Source of the DNA: CAG-791 sp963593905 | GTDB taxonomy: Bacteria > Bacillota > Clostridia > Lachnospirales > Lachnospiraceae | Length of the DNA stretch: 15,169 nt | Assembly (NCBI GenBank): GCA_963593905.1 | Contig: CAVBBL010000042.1 | Location: 1-15,169 of the forward strand | Direction: 5' to 3' | In this document: positions 12,916 through 15,169 of the stretch, one piece after another | Layout of the letters: every line of letters begins with the position of its first letter | Position numbering within the stretch: the first letter of the stretch is position 1 | Translations under genes and position numbers: made by a program | The notes under the pieces: generated by a model | What the model saw: the letters and a program-made list of their open reading frames with translations, nothing else | The model's database searches: none | What the model was told of the DNA's origin: nothing

Positions 12916-12987
12916 GCACGAGGAGAATTCGCATACGCGAATTTCTCCTCGTGCTGCCGCAGTAAACTGCGGCAGAAGGAGGTAAAA
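12916..12987 (+). repeat. Short hairpin leader (C-D part of type I) before permease
   Basis: C: GCACGAGGAGAATTCGC (12916-12932) with GCGAATTTCTCCTCGTGC (12937-12954), at least 16 pairs with one bulge. D: CTGCCGCAG-TAAA-CTGCGGCAG (12954-12975), a 9-bp stem. AAGGAGG follows with no gap, then the permease ATG. Sequences AGAATTCGC and TGCCGCAG match the copy at 8919-9060; hairpins A and B are absent. Confidence 0.83.
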
Positions 12988-13911
12988 ATGCTTAGTTTAC
13001 TTGGTTCTTTACCCGGCGCTGTTGCCCAGGGCCTGATTTGGGGCATTATGGCCATCGGCGTCTACATCACCTTTAAAATTCTGGACATCGCTGATCTGTC
13101 TGTCGACGGTTCCTTCTGTACCGGTGGCGCTGTCTGCATCATGATGATGCTCTCCGGCCATAATGTCTGGATCAGCATGCTGGCTGCGTTTATTGCCGGT
13201 GCCATTGCCGGGCTTGCTACCGGTATCTTCTGCACCTTTATGGGTATTCCGGCCATCCTGGCAGGAATACTTACACAGTTAGGCCTCTATTCTGTAAACC
13301 TGAAGATTATGGGCAAGTCCAATCAGGCTATCAATGTCGACAAATATAATCTGCTGGTATCACTTCGATTTGTAAAGGATACCAATCCGCTGAAAAACGC
13401 TATCTTTATTGTAGCTATTCTCATCATCGTTCTGGTAGCTGTTCTATATTGGTTCTTCGGCACAGAACTTGGCTCATCCATACGTGCTACTGGCTGTAAT
13501 GCTCAGATGTCCCGGGCACAGGGCATTAATACCAGTTTGAACCAGGTACTGGGCCTGATGCTGTCAAACGGACTGGTTGCCTTTTCCGGATCTCTTCTCT
13601 GCCAGTATCAGGGTTTTGCCGATATCAATATGGGCCGCGGCGCTATCGTCATTGGCCTGGCTGCCGTTATTATTGGTGAAAATCTCTTCCGTTTCCTGAA
13701 CTGGAATTTCGGTCTGAGGCTTTTAAGTGTAGCTCTTGGCTCTATTGTTTATTATTTTGTTTTGCAGATTGTCATCTGGCGCGGTATAGATACGGATTTG
13801 CTGAAGCTGTTCTCCGCTTTAGTCGTTGCCATTTTCCTCTCTATTCCCACCCTCAAGACTCGTTATTTCAAGCGTTCCAAGACAAATAATTCTGCAAAGG
13901 GAGGTAATTAA
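12988..13911 (+). CDS. ABC importer permease (branched-chain/BPD_transp_2 type)
   Basis: This 307-residue integral membrane protein forms the transport channel. It has about eight hydrophobic segments, starting GAVAQGLIWGIMAIGVYITF (9-28). The motif DIADLSVDGSF near 33-43 is typical of the permeases that pair with TrpX-type binding proteins. RATGCNAQMSRAQGINTSLNQ (about 167-187) is the cytoplasmic coupling loop that contacts the ATPase. It ends in a basic tail. AAGGAGG lies five bases before the ATG. The stop is two bases before the ATPase ATG, which indicates tight translational coupling. Confidence 0.93.
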   Translation: MLSLLGSLPGAVAQGLIWGIMAIGVYITFKILDIADLSVDGSFCTGGAVCIMMMLSGHNVWISMLAAFIAGAIAGLATGIFCTFMGIPAILAGILTQLGLYSVNLKIMGKSNQAINVDKYNLLVSLRFVKDTNPLKNAIFIVAILIIVLVAVLYWFFGTELGSSIRATGCNAQMSRAQGINTSLNQVLGLMLSNGLVAFSGSLLCQYQGFADINMGRGAIVIGLAAVIIGENLFRFLNWNFGLRLLSVALGSIVYYFVLQIVIWRGIDTDLLKLFSALVVAIFLSIPTLKTRYFKRSKTNNSAKGGN

Positions 13912-13913
13912 TC

Positions 13914-14711
13914 ATGCTAGTTGCTAAAAACATTGTAAAAACCTTTCATGCAGGCACACCTAATGAAAAAAGAGCATTGCAGGGTGTAAACCTTACCTTA
14001 AATGACGGCGATTTCGTCACCATCATCGGCAGCAACGGTGCCGGCAAATCCACTTTTCTGAATGCATTGGCCGGCGTATGGCCCATTGACGACGGACAGA
14101 TTATCATCAATGATAAAGACATTACAAAAATGCCGGAATATAAGCGTGCTGCCTTCTTAGGCCGTGTTTTCCAGGATCCTATGAATGGAACAGCTGCAAC
14201 CATGAATATTGAGGAAAACCTGGCTCTGGCCAAGCGCCGCGGCAAAATGCGCTCTCTGATGCCGGGTATTAGTGCATCAGAAAGAAAAGAATATAAAGAA
14301 GCTCTTGTACAGCTTGGATTAGGACTGGAAGATCGTATGACCAGCAAGGTAGGCCTTCTCTCCGGCGGCCAGCGCCAGGCACTGACTCTTCTCATGGCTA
14401 CTCTTCAAAAGCCTGAACTGCTGCTTCTGGACGAGCATACAGCCGCTCTTGATCCCAAGACAGCACACAAGGTTCTCACTCTTACCAACGAACTGGTCGC
14501 AAGGTCTCACCTGACCGCATTGATGGTAACACACAATATGAAGGATGCCATCCAGACAGGCAATCGTCTGATCATGATGCATGAGGGACGGATTATTTAC
14601 GATGTAGCCGGCGAAGAAAAGAAAAATCTGAAGGTTGATGATCTACTTCACAAGTTTGAATCCGTTGCCGGAGAGGAATTCTCCAATGACCGCATGATCC
14701 TTTCCAATTAA
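13914..14711 (+). CDS. ABC importer ATPase
   Basis: This 265-residue ATPase powers the importer as a dimer on the cytoplasmic face. Walker A is GSNGAGKST (39-47), the Q-loop Gln87 is in RVFQDP, the signature is LSGGQRQ (149-155), Walker B is LLLLDEHTAALDP (169-181), with an H-loop His207 in VTHNM. All catalytic elements are intact. GGGAGG upstream lies inside the end of the permease gene, and the start codon is two bases after the permease stop. Length is normal for ATPases of this importer group. Downstream, no further transporter gene is present; a hairpin at 14798 ends the operon. Confidence 0.95.
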   Translation: MLVAKNIVKTFHAGTPNEKRALQGVNLTLNDGDFVTIIGSNGAGKSTFLNALAGVWPIDDGQIIINDKDITKMPEYKRAAFLGRVFQDPMNGTAATMNIEENLALAKRRGKMRSLMPGISASERKEYKEALVQLGLGLEDRMTSKVGLLSGGQRQALTLLMATLQKPELLLLDEHTAALDPKTAHKVLTLTNELVARSHLTALMVTHNMKDAIQTGNRLIMMHEGRIIYDVAGEEKKNLKVDDLLHKFESVAGEEFSNDRMILSN

Positions 14712-14797
14712 GTGATATTCAATCACCGTCACATTAATCGTTTACATCACGTGGAGAAATAAGAAATAAGAACGTCTAAGAGCATACGATTCAGCTA

Positions 14798-14858
14798 AAG
14801 AAAAGCAGCTTCTGGAAATCATGTTTCCTAAAGCTGCTTTTCTTCACCTTCCTTTTTT
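14798..14858 (+). terminator. Probable terminator of the ABC importer operon
   Basis: AAGAAAAGCAGCTT (14798-14811) pairs with AAGCTGCTTTTCTT (14831-14844), with an inner GGAAA/TTTCC. The T-run (14853-14858) comes eight bases after the stem, later than usual. Confidence 0.7.
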
Positions 14859-14898
14859 ATACCCGGTTTTGAAACTGAATACGCTTCTATAAATATTA

Positions 14899-14932
14899 AT
14901 AAAAAAAGAACTCGTGTTTCCACGCAGTTCTT
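14899..14932 (-). terminator. Terminator of the tRNA operon (minus strand)
   Basis: On the minus strand AAGAACT and CGTG pair with CACG and AGTTCTT (one bulged base, loop GAAA), followed by at least seven T. It lies about 105 bases downstream of tRNA-Phe and faces the importer terminator. Confidence 0.83.
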
Positions 14933-15036
14933 CTCGCAAATGCTATATAATCCTTTATTCATAACATGATAAATTCAATCGAAAAAATACCCATCTGTCA
15001 TTTAGACAATCATATTATATTTTAGGACAAAAAAAA

Positions 15037-15109
<73 letters not shown>

Positions 15110-15116
15110 ATAAAAG

Positions 15117-15169
15117 TAGCGGGGACAGGATTTGAACCTATGACCTTCGGGTTATGAGCCCGACGAGCT
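15117..15169 (-). tRNA. tRNA-fMet (CAT), 5' part beyond the window
   Basis: Read on the minus strand, it begins within the D arm (AGCTCG). The anticodon stem-loop is TCGGG-CTCATAA-CCCGA; the three G-C pairs next to the loop mark initiator tRNA. The T arm is ATAGG/CCTGT with loop TTCAAAT, and the acceptor strand CCCCGCT ends with discriminator A. No encoded CCA. It lies seven bases upstream of tRNA-Phe, so both are probably one transcript. Confidence 0.92.

Larger units (their letters stand above)
14712..15036. other. Convergent intergenic region, importer / tRNA genes
   Basis: These 325 bases hold two facing terminators (14798-14858 plus, 14899-14932 minus) and a short GTGAT/ATCAC hairpin just after the ATPase gene. 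Bases 14935-15036 are AT-rich without a recognisable feature. Confidence 0.6.

Overview
The window looks like chromosomal DNA from a Gram-positive anaerobe of the Clostridia, most likely a Lachnospiraceae gut species. The signs are a PerR-type regulator next to a reverse rubrerythrin, strong AGGAGG-type ribosome sites, a lipoprotein-based ABC importer of the TrpXYZ type, and the mix of luxS, mtnN, tcdA and a TtcA-family gene. The family is an inference from gene content; the species cannot be read from this sequence.

Layout. On the minus strand (129-3968) lies a unit of sensor kinase, OmpR-type response regulator and a Wzy/O-antigen-ligase-like membrane protein. A divergent gap of 328 bases separates it from a perR-like gene and a rubrerythrin (4297-5336, plus), which end at a strong terminator. 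A single small heat shock protein (5696-6145) with its own promoter and terminator follows. Then comes a run of five plus-strand genes: luxS, mtnN, tcdA, a cysteine desulfurase and a TtcA-family thiolase (6588-11390). No terminator is visible until 11443-11475, so they may be one transcript. From 11543 an operator-rich promoter drives a three-gene ABC importer (substrate lipoprotein, permease, ATPase; 11753-14711), with an attenuating terminator after the lipoprotein gene. The right edge has two minus-strand tRNA genes (initiator Met, cut by the window edge, and Phe) with their own terminator.

How the genes fit together. MtnN and LuxS are the two successive steps that clear S-adenosylhomocysteine and give AI-2 precursor plus homocysteine. 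The cysteine desulfurase supplies persulfide sulfur, and TtcA and TcdA modify tRNA. The five-gene run can therefore be read as a methyl/sulfur recycling and tRNA modification group (inference). PerR plus rubrerythrin is a peroxide defence pair.

Most striking feature. The long gaps before luxS, mtnN, tcdA, the desulfurase, ttcA, the ABC permease, the response regulator and an off-window gene at the left edge hold members of one family of hairpin-rich leader elements. A full copy has four consecutive hairpins followed at once by the ribosome site and start codon. It always has the same orientation relative to the gene downstream, on either strand. Hairpin arms differ between copies but stay complementary, while short loops and linkers are kept. 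I do not recognise this element as a named family. One copy, before ttcA, carries a six-fold 21-bp tandem repeat in place of its first hairpin.
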